Part shown: positions 1-9,911 of the stretch, piece by piece
Position numbering within the stretch: the first letter of the stretch is position 1
Layout: the number at the start of each line of letters is the position of its first letter
Notes under the pieces: model-generated
What the model was told of the DNA's origin: nothing
The model's database searches: none
Seen by the model: only the letters and a program-made list of their open reading frames with translations
Program-made: the position numbers and the translations under genes
Origin: Serratia marcescens
GTDB lineage: Bacteria; Pseudomonadota; Gammaproteobacteria; Enterobacterales; Enterobacteriaceae
Reading direction: 5' to 3'
NCBI GenBank assembly: GCA_015548865.1
Contig: JADMXW010000008.1
Coordinates: 80,022 to 144,021, forward strand
Length of the DNA stretch: 64,000 nt

Positions 1-48
1 ACTCCGGCGGCTAACGCCGCTACGACCCCATCGCCGCACTTCACCTAA
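1..48 (+). CDS. 3' end of an upstream gene, partial
   Basis: Frame 1 is open from the window edge to a TAA at 46-48 and would encode a short Ala/Thr/Pro-rich tail. It is followed by a hairpin terminator at 72-91, which supports a gene ending here. Too little remains to identify the protein; being upstream of hutH it could belong to the same locus, but that is a guess. Confidence 0.4.
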   Translation, partial: TPAANAATTPSPHFT

Positions 49-71
49 TAACTGACTTTGTCATCAGTCTG

Positions 72-91
72 AAACGCCCATGGCGTTTTTA
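72..91 (+). terminator. Intrinsic terminator of the upstream gene
   Basis: AACGCC (73-78), a CAT loop and GGCGTT (82-87) form a perfect 6-bp stem running into a T tract (86-90). It closes the gene ending at 48 and isolates the hutH promoter region. Confidence 0.7.
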
Positions 92-102
92 CTTCAGCTT
101 AA

Positions 103-116
103 CTTGTATATACAGG
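103..116 (+). promoter_or_regulatory. HutC-like operator in front of hutH
   Basis: CTTGTATATACAGG is a near-palindrome around TGTATATACA. It resembles the CTTGTATATACAAG-type sites bound by the GntR-family repressor HutC, which is relieved by urocanate. It overlaps the AGGA ribosome-binding site of hutH (start at 125), so a bound repressor would block initiation. No hutC gene is in the window. The site assignment is from memory of the family consensus. Confidence 0.6.
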
Positions 117-124
117 AATAGATT

Positions 125-1669
125 ATGACAACAACACCCCTGTCGATTTGCCTCACTCCTGGCGCGGTCGATCTGGCGACGCTGCGGGCGATTTATCACG
201 GAGGCGTCACGCTGACACTCGCAGAAGAAGCTTGGGCTGACGTAGATGCTGCGTGCCAGCAGGTGGCAGATATCGTGCAGCAGAATCGGGTGGTTTACGG
301 CATCAATACCGGATTTGGCAAGCTGGTGAGTACGTCCATTCCTGTCGATCGCCTGGCGGAATTGCAGCGCAATCTGGTGCTGTCGCACAGCGTCGGTGTG
401 GGTGAACTGCTGCCCGATAATGTGCTACGCCTGGTAATGGCAACCAAAGTGGTGAGTCTTGCGCGAGGCCATTCAGGTGTGCGACGTCAGGTGATTGAAA
501 CCTTGCTGTCGCTGTTTAATGCGGGCGTCATGCCGTGCGTGCCGGAAAAAGGCTCGGTAGGGGCGTCGGGTGATTTGGCGCCGTTGGCCCATATGTCACT
601 GATGCTGTTGGGAGAAGGGCAAGTCAGAATCAATGGTGAGCTGCTGCCGGCACGAGAAGGGCTGGCGCAGGCTGGCGTAGAGCCGTTGGTGTTGGGACCG
701 AAAGAAGGGCTGGCGCTGCTTAACGGTACGCAGGTTTCCACCTCACTTGCTCTGCGCGGCTTGTTTGGTGCAGAGCAAGTGCTTGGGGCCGGTTTGGTCG
801 CGGGGGCGCTGTCGCTGGAAGCCATTCGGGGTTCGGCCAAACCATTTGATGCACGTATCCATCAAGCACGCGGCCAGCTAGGCCAGATTGCTGTGGCGGC
901 GGCGATGGATGCACTGCTCAAAGGCAGCGGTATCATGGATTCACATGTTCACTGTGGTCGGGTGCAGGATCCCTATTCGATCCGTTGTATTCCGCAAGTC
1001 ATGGGCGCCTGTCTGGATAACCTGACGCATGCCGCCCGCATTTTGCAAATTGAAGCCAACGCAGCATCGGACAACCCACTGGTGTTTACCGACAATGGTG
1101 ATGTGATTTCTGGCGGCAACTTCCATGCTGAACCGGTGGCATTTGCCGCTGACATTATTGCCCTTGCTGTCGCCGAAGTTGGCGCGATTTCCGAACGCCG
1201 TTTGGCGCTGTTGCTAGATACAGGCCTCTCGGCACTGCCGCCCTTCCTGGTGGCCGATGGCGGAGTTAACTCCGGCTTTATGATAGCGCAAGTTACTGCC
1301 GCCGCATTGGCATCGGAAAACAAATCGCTGGCACATCCCGGTAGCGTTGACAGTTTGCCTACCTCCGCCAATCAGGAAGATCACGTTTCCATGGCCACTT
1401 ACGCGGCCCGCCGTTTAGGTGCGATGTGCGACAACACGGCTGCCGTGGTGGGTATCGAAGCCATGGCTGCTGCACAGGGGATCGAATTCCACCGCCCGTT
1501 ACGCAGCTCCACGTTGTTGGAACAGGAGTTAACGCGCATTCGTCAGGCGGTGTCTTTCCTCGATAAAGACCGCTATCTGGCACCGGACATTGCCGCTATG
1601 TCTCGCTGGGCAAGTCAGGCCGAGTGGCCGGAACAGGTGGCCGCATTACTGCCTTCTCGCGCCCAGTAA
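125..1669 (+). CDS. hutH: Histidine ammonia-lyase HutH
   Basis: 514 aa, the usual length for HutH. It removes ammonia from L-histidine to give urocanate, in the cytoplasm. The Ala-Ser-Gly triad that cyclises into the MIO cofactor is at residues 147-149, within [15 protein letters not shown]. The substrate-pocket Ser-His pair of true histidine lyases is visible in [12 protein letters not shown], which argues against a phenylalanine or tyrosine lyase. The ATG at 125 has AGGA 9 nt upstream. It is followed after 45 nt by hutU, so the two are probably co-transcribed and repressed through the HutC-like site. No hutI or hutG follows; those steps may be encoded to the left of the window. Confidence 0.95.
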   Translation: MTTTPLSICLTPGAVDLATLRAIYHGGVTLTLAEEAWADVDAACQQVADIVQQNRVVYGINTGFGKLVSTSIPVDRLAELQRNLVLSHSVGVGELLPDNVLRLVMATKVVSLARGHSGVRRQVIETLLSLFNAGVMPCVPEKGSVGASGDLAPLAHMSLMLLGEGQVRINGELLPAREGLAQAGVEPLVLGPKEGLALLNGTQVSTSLALRGLFGAEQVLGAGLVAGALSLEAIRGSAKPFDARIHQARGQLGQIAVAAAMDALLKGSGIMDSHVHCGRVQDPYSIRCIPQVMGACLDNLTHAARILQIEANAASDNPLVFTDNGDVISGGNFHAEPVAFAADIIALAVAEVGAISERRLALLLDTGLSALPPFLVADGGVNSGFMIAQVTAAALASENKSLAHPGSVDSLPTSANQEDHVSMATYAARRLGAMCDNTAAVVGIEAMAAAQGIEFHRPLRSSTLLEQELTRIRQAVSFLDKDRYLAPDIAAMSRWASQAEWPEQVAALLPSRAQ

Positions 1670-1714
1670 CCTGACAGGCTACGGACATTAACCGAATATC
1701 AAAGGAACAGCATT

Positions 1715-3403
1715 ATGACCTCATCTGTGGAACATACGGGTGCGCGTGAAGTGAGAGCACCCCACGGCAGTGAACTGCATTGTGAAAACTGGCTGATCGA
1801 AGCGGCATATCGCATGATCCAGAATAACCTGGATCCGGATGTGGCTGAACGACCTGAAGATCTGGTGGTGTACGGCGGGATTGGCAAGGCGGCACGTAAC
1901 TGGGCCTGCTTTGACGCGATTCTGGCCTCCTTGCGCGTCCTCAAAGGGGATGAAACCTTGTTGGTACAGTCCGGTAAACCGGTGGGGGTTTTCCGTACTC
2001 ATGAAAATGCGCCGCGTGTGTTGATCGCCAACTCGAACCTGGTACCTCACTGGGCCAACTGGGATCACTTTAATAAGTTAGATCGCGACGGGCTGATGAT
2101 GTATGGCCAGATGACGGCGGGCTCATGGATCTACATCGGTGCGCAGGGCATTGTTCAGGGAACTTACGAAACCTTTGCCGAGGCCGGGCAGCAGCACTAC
2201 AACGGTGATTTGCGCGGGCGTTGGATCTTGACAGCTGGCTTGGGTGGCATGGGGGGCGCACAGCCGTTGGCGGGCGTGCTGGCCGGAGCCAGTGTACTGG
2301 CGGTGGAATGTCAGGAATCTCGTATCGATTTTCGCCTGCGGACACGCTATCTCGATTACAAAGCCACCGATCTGGATGAGGCGCTGGCGATGATCGATGA
2401 AGCGTGCAAAGCGGGACGCGCTATTTCTGTAGGCCTGTTGGGTAACGCGGCGGATGTGGTGCCAGAACTGGTGAAACGAGCTAAGGCTGGAGGGATGCGC
2501 CCGGATATCGTGACCGATCAAACCTCGGCGCACGATCCGATTAACGGCTATCTGCCACAAGGCTGGGATGTTGCACACTGGACAGAAATGCGCACCCGCG
2601 ATCCGAAGGCGGTAGAAAAAGCAGCCAAAGCCTCTATGGCAGTGCATGTGCAGGCGATGCTGGAATTCCACCATATGGGCATCCCGACGGTGGATTACGG
2701 TAATAATATTCGCCAGATGGCATTGGAAGAAGGGGTGAAGAATGCATTCGACTTCCCTGGTTTTGTGCCTGCCTATATTCGTCCGTTGTTCTGCCAAGGC
2801 AAAGGCCCGTTCCGCTGGGTGGCGTTGTCAGGCGATCCAGAAGATATCGCGCGCACTGATGCCAAGCTCAAAGAGCTGTTTCCCGAGAATGCTTCGTTAC
2901 ACCGTTGGCTGGATATGGCACAAGAACGCATCGCATTCCAGGGATTACCGGCGCGTATATGCTGGCTGGGACTGGGCGAACGCCATCTTGCTGGGTTGGC
3001 GTTCAATGAAATGGTGCGCAATGGCGAACTGAAAGCGCCGATTGTTATTGGTCGCGATCATTTGGATTGCGGGTCGGTTGCCTCACCCAATCGGGAAACT
3101 GAAGCGATGCGCGATGGCTCGGATGCAGTATCCGACTGGCCGTTGCTCAATGCATTGCTGAACACGGCAGGTGGCGCAACCTGGGTCAGCCTGCATCATG
3201 GCGGCGGTGTAGGCATGGGCTTCTCACAACATGCGGGCACGGTGATTGTGTGCGACGGCAGCGAACAGGCAGATGAACGTCTGGCTCGAGTGCTCTGGAA
3301 CGATCCGGCTACGGGCGTGATGCGCCATGCGGATGCGGGTTATGAGAGTGCGATCGCGTGTGCCGCACAGCATGGGTTGAACTTGCCGATGGTGAAGGGT
3401 TAA
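1715..3403 (+). CDS. hutU: Urocanate hydratase HutU
   Basis: 562 aa, full length for urocanase, which adds water to urocanate to give 4-imidazolone-5-propionate with tightly bound NAD+. The glycine-rich NAD-binding stretch [17 protein letters not shown] is present, and so is the C-terminal signature region rich in HHGGGVGMG and HAG. The start at 1715 follows AAAGGAAC. It lies directly downstream of hutH and 23 nt upstream of an aminotransferase. The pairing with hutH makes histidine breakdown the clear role of these two genes. The usual downstream hut genes are replaced here by two genes not normally in the pathway. Confidence 0.95.
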   Translation: MTSSVEHTGAREVRAPHGSELHCENWLIEAAYRMIQNNLDPDVAERPEDLVVYGGIGKAARNWACFDAILASLRVLKGDETLLVQSGKPVGVFRTHENAPRVLIANSNLVPHWANWDHFNKLDRDGLMMYGQMTAGSWIYIGAQGIVQGTYETFAEAGQQHYNGDLRGRWILTAGLGGMGGAQPLAGVLAGASVLAVECQESRIDFRLRTRYLDYKATDLDEALAMIDEACKAGRAISVGLLGNAADVVPELVKRAKAGGMRPDIVTDQTSAHDPINGYLPQGWDVAHWTEMRTRDPKAVEKAAKASMAVHVQAMLEFHHMGIPTVDYGNNIRQMALEEGVKNAFDFPGFVPAYIRPLFCQGKGPFRWVALSGDPEDIARTDAKLKELFPENASLHRWLDMAQERIAFQGLPARICWLGLGERHLAGLAFNEMVRNGELKAPIVIGRDHLDCGSVASPNRETEAMRDGSDAVSDWPLLNALLNTAGGATWVSLHHGGGVGMGFSQHAGTVIVCDGSEQADERLARVLWNDPATGVMRHADAGYESAIACAAQHGLNLPMVKG

Positions 3404-3426
3404 TGGGGCGCGCCGCTGAGGTCATC

Positions 3427-4539
3427 ATGAAAGAAACGATTGAACGACTGGCGCGGCGCGAAGCCCGCCAACTGGGGCGCTATAACTCTGGGTTATCTGA
3501 TGATGCGGTGCGACAGCGTTTTGCTGTGACGGATATTGCTCGTCTCGCCAGCAATGAAAATCCACTGGGTATAAGTCCGTTAGCCGATGCTGCGCTGCGA
3601 ACTGAGGTGACGCGTACGGCCTGTTATCCCGATCCGGCGAGTCTCCAATTGCGCGCGGTGATTGCCGCGCGCACTGGGATGATGCCGGAGCAGGTGGTGA
3701 TGGGCAACGGCTCGGAAAACCTGCTGGAAATGCTGTGTCTGGCTTTTCTCAATCCGGGCGATCGGGTTGTCACGCTGGTACCCTCTTTTGGCCTTCATCA
3801 CTTGTACCCCAAAATGTTAGGGGCAGAGGTGACGCTGGTATCGGTTAATGCGCAAATGGAGTATGACCTGGATGCCTGGGCGCAGGCATTGGTTCAACCG
3901 GCCAAAATGGTGGTGTTCAGTAATCCCTCCAATCCTGTGGGGTGCATGTTGGGGCGTGAAGGTTTTGAACGCCTGATAGCCATGACGCCGCCGGACTGCG
4001 TGTTGGTGATTGACGAGGCTTACTACGAGTATTGCGCCGCACACCCTGACTATCCCGATAGCCTTTCCCTATTGCGTCAGCAGGCGCGACCGTGGATTGT
4101 GTTGCGCACGTTCTCCAAAGCATATGGTCTGGCTGGATTGCGCGTGGGGTATGGCCTGGCTTGTGATGCCGAGATGGTGGAGTTACTCGATCGTGTGCGC
4201 ACGCCGTTCAATATTAACCGTATGGCGCAGGCTGCTGCACAGGCAGCACTGCTGGATGTGGCGCATGTCGCGCGCAGTGTTACCCATGTCACGCAGCAGC
4301 GGGCCTGGCTCAGAGAGCAACTGCACGCCATGGGATGGTTTGTTGCACCGTCGCAGGCTAATTTCCTGTTTGTGAATGTCGCGCAGGATAGTGCTGCATT
4401 GGCTGAACGTTTACTGCATTTTGGTGTGATCGTGAAGCCCTGGCTGGAAGCCGGATACACCCAATGGATCCGGATTTCGGTGGGATCTGAGGCCGCCAAC
4501 CAACAGTGTATCGCGGCGTTGCGCCAGTGTGTGCAGTAA
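3427..4539 (+). CDS. HisC-like class I/II aminotransferase
   Basis: About 370 aa from the ATG at 3427, preceded by GAGG. It is a PLP-dependent fold type I aminotransferase of the histidinol-phosphate aminotransferase group: N-terminal SNENPLG, FSNPSNPVG in the cofactor domain, and the Schiff-base lysine in FSKAYGLAGLRVGYG. A HisC family member would move an amino group between glutamate and histidinol phosphate or an aromatic or imidazole amino acid. Placed behind hutHU rather than in a his operon, it more likely handles a histidine-derived keto or amino acid such as imidazole pyruvate. That is inference. It could be an ordinary paralogue for phenylalanine or tyrosine. Confidence 0.85.
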   Translation: MKETIERLARREARQLGRYNSGLSDDAVRQRFAVTDIARLASNENPLGISPLADAALRTEVTRTACYPDPASLQLRAVIAARTGMMPEQVVMGNGSENLLEMLCLAFLNPGDRVVTLVPSFGLHHLYPKMLGAEVTLVSVNAQMEYDLDAWAQALVQPAKMVVFSNPSNPVGCMLGREGFERLIAMTPPDCVLVIDEAYYEYCAAHPDYPDSLSLLRQQARPWIVLRTFSKAYGLAGLRVGYGLACDAEMVELLDRVRTPFNINRMAQAAAQAALLDVAHVARSVTHVTQQRAWLREQLHAMGWFVAPSQANFLFVNVAQDSAALAERLLHFGVIVKPWLEAGYTQWIRISVGSEAANQQCIAALRQCVQ

Positions 4540-4579
4540 TCCCGCTTCGGCCAATTGATTGAATACTTACGGAGAATAC

Positions 4580-5662
4580 ATGCAACAGGTCTATTTTCCC
4601 GCGCGTGTGGTGCGCGGGAGTGGCGCGATTAACCAGTTGGGTACGATAGCCTCTGCTCTGGGTAAACGTGCCTTGGTTTTGGGTGGCAAGAATGCGCTGG
4701 CGGCGGCATCATCCCTGATTGATGCACAGCTCGACGCTGCCGGGGTGCTCAAATGTGCTGATATCTGGTACGGCGGCGAGTGCAGCGAGACACAGATTTT
4801 ACGTTTGGCACAAGAAGTACGAACACATGCTGCCGATGTGGTTATCGCCGTGGGCGGTGGGAAAGCATTGGATACAGGCAAAGCCGTCGGGCTGGAAACC
4901 TCCCGTCCGGTGATCACCCTACCAACCATTGCTGCGACGTGTGCCGCGGTGACGCCGCTCACTATTCGCTATCATGACGATGGTCACTTTCGCGATCTGT
5001 ACCATCTGCCGGTGGCACCCGCAGTAGTCATTATCGATTCTGATATTTTGGCTAAAGCGCCGTTGCGTTGGTTGGCGGCGGGGCTGGGCGATACGCTGGC
5101 AAAATGGTATGAACTGCGAGCCATTACAGATGATAAGGATGTTAATGGTTTTGGCGCTTCTTCTATGGCAAACAGCCATCTCTGTTATCAACAAATTGCC
5201 CGCTTTGGTGCCGCTGCCTGTGATGCCGTCCGGCAACGGCAGGCATCACCTGCGTTGGATCAGGTGCTTGATGCTATCTTCTTGTTTGCTGGGTTGACTT
5301 CGTTGATGAGCAATGGCGCTCATGCCGCCGCGGCGCATGCATTATACGAAGGATTTACCGTGTGCGATAAAACCCGCTCCTATGGACATGGTTTGTTGGT
5401 GGGTTTTGGCAATCTTTGTTTGCTGGCCCTGGAAGGGCGGAGCGATGAGGCGTTATATGAGGCGATTGCTTTGGCAAAGGATTGTGCCATTCCGACATCG
5501 TTGGAATCGATTGCGCCAACGCTGGACTCAGCGGAACTGACGGCCATATTGCACGCTGCTGTGAAAGCGCCCGATATGGGCAATATGCTCCATACGGTCA
5601 CCGTTGAGGCTCTACGTGATGCGATTCATCGCGTAGAGCGTCTTGCGATGAGCGCCAGTTAA
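4580..5662 (+). CDS. Iron-type (GldA-like) alcohol dehydrogenase
   Basis: 360 aa from the ATG at 4580 behind GGAG (4571). It is a group III metal-dependent dehydrogenase related to glycerol dehydrogenase. The NAD-binding VIAVGGGKALDTGKAVG is at about residues 90-106. Metal ligands are recognisable as Asp in GLGDTLAKWYE and histidines in AAAHALYEGF and SYGHGLLVGFG. Members oxidise secondary alcohols or diols, or reduce ketones. It ends the four-gene hut-led operon and is followed by a repeat element. Together with the aminotransferase it could form and reduce imidazole pyruvate, but the substrate cannot be read from sequence. Confidence 0.85.
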   Translation: MQQVYFPARVVRGSGAINQLGTIASALGKRALVLGGKNALAAASSLIDAQLDAAGVLKCADIWYGGECSETQILRLAQEVRTHAADVVIAVGGGKALDTGKAVGLETSRPVITLPTIAATCAAVTPLTIRYHDDGHFRDLYHLPVAPAVVIIDSDILAKAPLRWLAAGLGDTLAKWYELRAITDDKDVNGFGASSMANSHLCYQQIARFGAAACDAVRQRQASPALDQVLDAIFLFAGLTSLMSNGAHAAAAHALYEGFTVCDKTRSYGHGLLVGFGNLCLLALEGRSDEALYEAIALAKDCAIPTSLESIAPTLDSAELTAILHAAVKAPDMGNMLHTVTVEALRDAIHRVERLAMSAS

Positions 5663-5670
5663 TAGACGCT

Positions 5671-5821
5671 ATACCCGTCATATTTCAATTGCAGATGTTG
5701 TTATTCGGCCTATCCATAGGCCGTACTTCGAGCGAAGCTACCGCAAGCGGTGTTGAAATCTGCTTTAGGCTGATTTATCACATGCTTGCTGCTTTCCTGC
5801 AACGCGAATTATTTAGGGTAT
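5671..5821. repeat. MITE-like intergenic repeat, copy 1
   Basis: About 150 bp bounded by the inverted ends ATACCCGTCATATTTCAA and CGAATTATTTAGGGTAT. The same ends recur at 13149-13312, 14030-14204, 15954-16103 and 36349-36508. It has no coding capacity. It sits between the dehydrogenase gene and the 3' end of ssrB, that is, at the left border of the T3SS locus. Confidence 0.75.
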
Positions 5822-5849
5822 CCACAAAAATGGCCTGGTATAAAAAACT

Positions 5850-6485
5850 TCAATCGGTTAACCCTAAACGCCTCGAGCAGTTAAGCAATTCTGTGACTTT
5901 ATGCACGTTTAGTTTTTTCATAATGTTCAGTCGATGGGTTTCAACAGTTTTAACACTGATGCACAGCTGTTCGCCTATGAGGCGATTGGTATAACTGTTA
6001 GCGATAAGCTTCAGGATTTGCCGTTCACGCGGTGTCAGCAACTCCGGACTGTCTCTTTCGGTATTCAGGGCGGAGTTGATGGCATCTCGGTTGAGTGCCG
6101 GGTCGATATATCTTTTTCTGGCAGCCATTGTCTGTATCGCGGCCAATAAGGTTTTTTGGCTGCTGTTTTTCAGAACGTATCCCATGGCACCCGCCGAAAG
6201 GGTGCGTACTGCCATAAACTCCTCGTTGTGGGCTGTGTAGGCGAGGATTGCCATTTTGGGCCAACGTGAACAGAGTTGTGGGATAAGATCTAACCCATTA
6301 ATGCCTGGTAACCCCAGATCCAGAACTACAATATCTGGCTCATGGAGGCGACAGGCGTTGTATACCTCAAGGCCATCTTCAATCTGCGCAATAATGCGGA
6401 AACGCGGATAGGGCACCAGCAAATTGATAATGCCGTTTATGATCAACTCATGATCGTCCACTAGCAAAATTTTATGATCGTTCAT
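5850..6485 (-). CDS. ssrB: SsrB-like response regulator (NarL/LuxR type)
   Basis: 211 aa. Residues 1-120 form a receiver domain with the acidic pair at Asp10-Asp11, the phospho-acceptor Asp56 in VVLDLGLPG and the conserved Lys in GYVLKNSSQ. Residues about 148-211 are a LuxR-type helix-turn-helix (LTPRERQILKLIANS, SVKTVETHRLNIMKKL). In Salmonella, SsrB activates the SPI-2 operons and remote effector genes. Here it lies immediately downstream of the hybrid kinase and beside the T3SS genes, the same arrangement as SPI-2, so it is the expected activator of this island. Length and domains are intact. Confidence 0.92.
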   Translation of the reverse strand: MNDHKILLVDDHELIINGIINLLVPYPRFRIIAQIEDGLEVYNACRLHEPDIVVLDLGLPGINGLDLIPQLCSRWPKMAILAYTAHNEEFMAVRTLSAGAMGYVLKNSSQKTLLAAIQTMAARKRYIDPALNRDAINSALNTERDSPELLTPRERQILKLIANSYTNRLIGEQLCISVKTVETHRLNIMKKLNVHKVTELLNCSRRLGLTD

Positions 6486-6515
6486 TTTCCATTCCTCTCA
6501 ACAAAACATTGCCCT

Positions 6516-9278
6516 TTACGGAGAGCATTTCCAACGTAAAGTGACATCCAGCGTATGACGCAGTTCTGCTATTTCCTCTCTGGATAATGGCAGACCCTGT
6601 TTGACGCGGTTCTCTATATCGATCACATTGCACAGCAACGGACCAATACCAGCCTGCCCGATACATCCTTTTAGGGTATGCAACAGCGTGATAGTTTTTT
6701 TTTGATTGCTTAAATTTTGTTCAATCTCTGACAGCAGTACGCGAAGTGAACGACGTATTTTTCGTCGCATAGTAGGTTGGGTGATGTCGATGATGGCCTT
6801 ATCCATCAGGTTATCTTGCTCTTGCAGGTGAACGTCTCGCTGGAGCTGGTATTCAGCAGCGATGCTGATGCCATCAGCCAAATGCGCCAGAGTGACGGGT
6901 TTGGTCAGGTAGTGGTGCATACCTGCTTGCTTGCAACGGACGATTTCTTCCGGTGCGGTGTTGGCAGACAGAGCGATGATGACGCACTCAGGATCTTGAT
7001 TGTCTTTGTCTTGACGCCAATGTTGGGTACACTCGAGCCCATCCATTTCAGGCATACATACATCCATCAATACCAGATCAAACCGTTGCTGCCGCCCCAG
7101 TTTCAGTGCCTCTCGGCCACTACTGGCCGTCGTGACGTTTTGCCCGAGCAGTCTTAGCATGGCACCAATAATGTCGAGGTTTAGCATGGCGTCATCGACG
7201 AGCAGGAGGTTTAATCGCCAAGGCTGAACGGGGATAACTTCTGTATCAGTAGCGGTGATGCCGGATGTTATCTGTGTCACAAGCGTATAAAGTTTGCCTG
7301 GAAGAAAACCAAGTTCATCGGCGCATAAGGCATTTCTTTCTGGGGCGGTGTGGCAGGTCAGACCCCATTCGTTCAGTTGCCAGTGGAGTGCCAACGGTGC
7401 GGCAATTTTCCCGGTTAATGCCGCTGGCGCGCAGTGTTCGCCGAGCGGCAACATAAAAGAGATGCGGGTACCGAGTTCCGCTGAACTATCAAGATCCAGC
7501 CAGCCTCCCATCATCCGTGCAAGATTCGAGGCAATCGTGAGTCCAAGCCCTGTGCCTTGAATGTTTCCATGACTCTGGAAGAAGGGGGTGAAAACAGCAT
7601 CGTGATCGGCAAGGGGAATGCCTTTTCCGCTGTCGCTGACGGTAAATATCAATGTGTTATCGTTACACATGACGCTAAGGGTAATATTGCCCTTTTCCGT
7701 AAACTTGACTGCATTGCCGAGCAGGTTCACCAGAATTTGCCGTACGCGTGTAGCGTCCATATCGATCAGCAAAGGGACATTGCCGTTAACGAGCGTGCGA
7801 AGTGCCAATCCTTTGCTTTTACCCGGCCCTTGAATGGTGTACATCGCACGATCGAGCAATGGAAGCAATGCCGTTTGTTCGATGTGCAGTGAGATTTGCC
7901 CCGATTCTATGCGTGAGAAATCCAGCAGATTGTTAATGATATCCAGCAAGGACAGGGTACATAGGCGAGCGGTTTCTACCAGATGAGTTTGTTTGGCACA
8001 CAACGGGGTAAGTTGCAGAAGCTCCAGCGCACCCAGCGCACCGCTGAGTGGCGTGCGCAGTTCATGACTGATGGTCGTGAGGTGACTGCTTTTGCGTTTG
8101 TTGGCCTGCTCCGCTTGCTGTTTGGCAATAATCAGTTCTCGCGTGCGTTCAACCACGGTATTTTCCAGGTTGTCATGCTGTACGCGCAGATCGTTCAACA
8201 GCCGATTGTAAGCGTGAGCAATGCTGCCAAGCTCATCCCGACGGTTTTCAGGCAAACGGAGCGACAAGGGAGCTCGCTTCGTCTTATTGATGATATCTAC
8301 AAAGTCCCGTAGCGGTCGTGCCAGATGGCGGTAGAGCAGCCCAAACAGCATCAGAGCAAGGAGAGCTAGCGTCGCTAATGCGAAAGGCAACTGGCTGATG
8401 ACGATAGACATTGCGCGGTTGATGATATCCCGCTTTGGATACAGGATGACCTGTTGCCAGCCTGGCCCTTTCAACTGAGTGCGTAACACCAGGTAGTGGG
8501 GAATTTCCTGCCAGCCGTCATGTAACGTTATGCCGTTGAACAAACTCTGTAATTCAGCGGTTTTCTTCTTGTCGAACTGGGACAAAGGCAGGATACGATT
8601 CTGATTATCTAGCCAGAGGCTGATATCGCTGCCAGAGAACGGCTGCCCGTAGGACAACACATCGCTGAGTTTTACCGAAAGCCCGGCAAGCGTGCCATGC
8701 GAACAGGTTGCCGCAACGGAGACACTCCAGCCCACATTGTCTGTGTATTTGGGTTCTCCCCAGTACATGTTGTGATGACTGGCGGTACCCAGCAACTCTG
8801 TTAACTCGGTACGCCGACGAGAAAAATAGTCTGCTGCATGGTCTCGCGGAGGTAAAAGCGAGATGCCATAGCGGCGATCCAGCACAAAGCTGTCAAGGTA
8901 GTAGGTTTGCCCGGCTGTGCCGTATACTTGGATAAAGCTGCGAGCCTGCTCCTGTACCGTTTTAGGGATACAGGCACTGGTATCAATGGGCAAGTAACAG
9001 CTTTCACTTTTGTCGACAATTGCCGTATCCGCAGCGCCACTGTGGTAAAGATGGTAACGGTGTGCCAGCGTTTGTGCATCCCGTTCTGCCCCTTCAAAAC
9101 GGTGATTGGTTAACGTTGCCCTGAGGGTAGAAAAGTGCGTTAGATTTTCTATTAAATAATGTTTTTCCTGGTTTAAAGAGGCATAGGTTGCGGCAAAAAC
9201 AGAAACCAGCCAAATAATGAATAAACAGAGTGATATGAATAATGTTGGCTTACTCACCAATGAGCGTTTTCTTTTCAT
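6516..9278 (-). CDS. ssrA: SsrA-like hybrid sensor histidine kinase
   Basis: 920 aa inner-membrane sensor. The order is: membrane helix at about residues 12-32, periplasmic sensing region to about 300, second helix (LPFALATLALLALMLFG), HAMP, dimerisation domain with the phospho-histidine in SHELRTPLSG, ATPase with GKGIPL and GTGLGLTIA, a receiver domain with LVLMDVCMPEMDG, and a C-terminal Hpt with TLLHTLKGCIG. This is the full four-step phosphorelay of SsrA, which responds to acid and osmotic signals. It diverges from ssaB across a 237-nt spacer exactly as in SPI-2. The gap to ssrB is 30 nt, so they are likely co-transcribed. Confidence 0.92.
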   Translation of the reverse strand: MKRKRSLVSKPTLFISLCLFIIWLVSVFAATYASLNQEKHYLIENLTHFSTLRATLTNHRFEGAERDAQTLAHRYHLYHSGAADTAIVDKSESCYLPIDTSACIPKTVQEQARSFIQVYGTAGQTYYLDSFVLDRRYGISLLPPRDHAADYFSRRRTELTELLGTASHHNMYWGEPKYTDNVGWSVSVAATCSHGTLAGLSVKLSDVLSYGQPFSGSDISLWLDNQNRILPLSQFDKKKTAELQSLFNGITLHDGWQEIPHYLVLRTQLKGPGWQQVILYPKRDIINRAMSIVISQLPFALATLALLALMLFGLLYRHLARPLRDFVDIINKTKRAPLSLRLPENRRDELGSIAHAYNRLLNDLRVQHDNLENTVVERTRELIIAKQQAEQANKRKSSHLTTISHELRTPLSGALGALELLQLTPLCAKQTHLVETARLCTLSLLDIINNLLDFSRIESGQISLHIEQTALLPLLDRAMYTIQGPGKSKGLALRTLVNGNVPLLIDMDATRVRQILVNLLGNAVKFTEKGNITLSVMCNDNTLIFTVSDSGKGIPLADHDAVFTPFFQSHGNIQGTGLGLTIASNLARMMGGWLDLDSSAELGTRISFMLPLGEHCAPAALTGKIAAPLALHWQLNEWGLTCHTAPERNALCADELGFLPGKLYTLVTQITSGITATDTEVIPVQPWRLNLLLVDDAMLNLDIIGAMLRLLGQNVTTASSGREALKLGRQQRFDLVLMDVCMPEMDGLECTQHWRQDKDNQDPECVIIALSANTAPEEIVRCKQAGMHHYLTKPVTLAHLADGISIAAEYQLQRDVHLQEQDNLMDKAIIDITQPTMRRKIRRSLRVLLSEIEQNLSNQKKTITLLHTLKGCIGQAGIGPLLCNVIDIENRVKQGLPLSREEIAELRHTLDVTLRWKCSP

Positions 9279-9515
9279 TGTTATACCTGATATTGGCGTT
9301 TAAATGAAATTGCCCTCCATGGGCGAATGAGTTTTTGTTGGTTGATTGTTCGTTAAACTGTAATTTTTACTAAAATTATAATGTAGTTTAGCACCGTTAC
9401 AGTTTTAATTTGTAAATATATATAACGTCTCTGTAAGTAAAAATCAGGTATAGGGTGGATGTCTTAGTTTCTCGTCGAATCTGAGAATGAGATTATCCCA
9501 TGGAGGTTGTTTTAG
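9279..9515. promoter_or_regulatory. Divergent ssrA / ssaB promoter region
   Basis: 237 AT-rich nt with no ORF separate the kinase gene (minus) from ssaB (plus). In SPI-2 this interval holds the ssrA and ssaB promoters and SsrB/OmpR/H-NS sites. I could not pick out individual boxes with confidence. A strong GGAGGT ribosome-binding site (9502-9507) precedes the ssaB ATG at 9516. Confidence 0.55.
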
Positions 9516-9911
9516 ATGCTTGATTTACTAAAAACTATTCCTTTAGTTCAGGACATATCTAGCCCTAATGGTAAAGGAGAATTCGCGATGAAAATAGCGG
9601 GTCTTCATGCAAAAGGATATTCGTGTAATCTCTCTTGGATTCTAACAGTTCACGTCATTGATTGTTGTGATTTATCATTTAAAACATTGTGTTATGTTTC
9701 TTCTTTGTTGGGCGCTCATCATGATGTTCACGATTTTTCGCTGCATTTTTGTGATGAGAAAGGCTGGTTGTGTTGTGTTTATGATAAGAACATTTCTGCT
9801 GAAAAAATGGCAAAGGAAATAGAAATACAACTGGCGCTCACACGTTATCTTCGATACATCATTATGGTTAGAAAACACCCCCACCAGGTAAAAGAATATG
9901 AAGCTATATAA
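9516..9911 (+). CDS. ssaB: SsaB/SpiC-like gatekeeper protein
   Basis: 131 aa, close to Salmonella SpiC (127 aa). Shared segments are the N-terminal LLKTIPLVQDI and the central AHHDVHDFSLHF followed by GWLCCVY. In Salmonella SsaB forms a cytoplasmic complex with SsaL and SsaM that holds back effectors until translocators have been secreted, and it was also reported as an effector. It is the first gene of the secretion operon, diverges from ssrA and overlaps ssaC by 14 nt. All three gatekeeper partners (ssaB, ssaL, ssaM) are present here, supporting an operating pH switch. Confidence 0.85.
   Translation: MLDLLKTIPLVQDISSPNGKGEFAMKIAGLHAKGYSCNLSWILTVHVIDCCDLSFKTLCYVSSLLGAHHDVHDFSLHFCDEKGWLCCVYDKNISAEKMAKEIEIQLALTRYLRYIIMVRKHPHQVKEYEAI

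Noticed and set aside
5689..5994. 101-aa ORF downstream of the dehydrogenase
   Set aside because: It runs through a repeat element and then antisense to ssrB; no credible protein.
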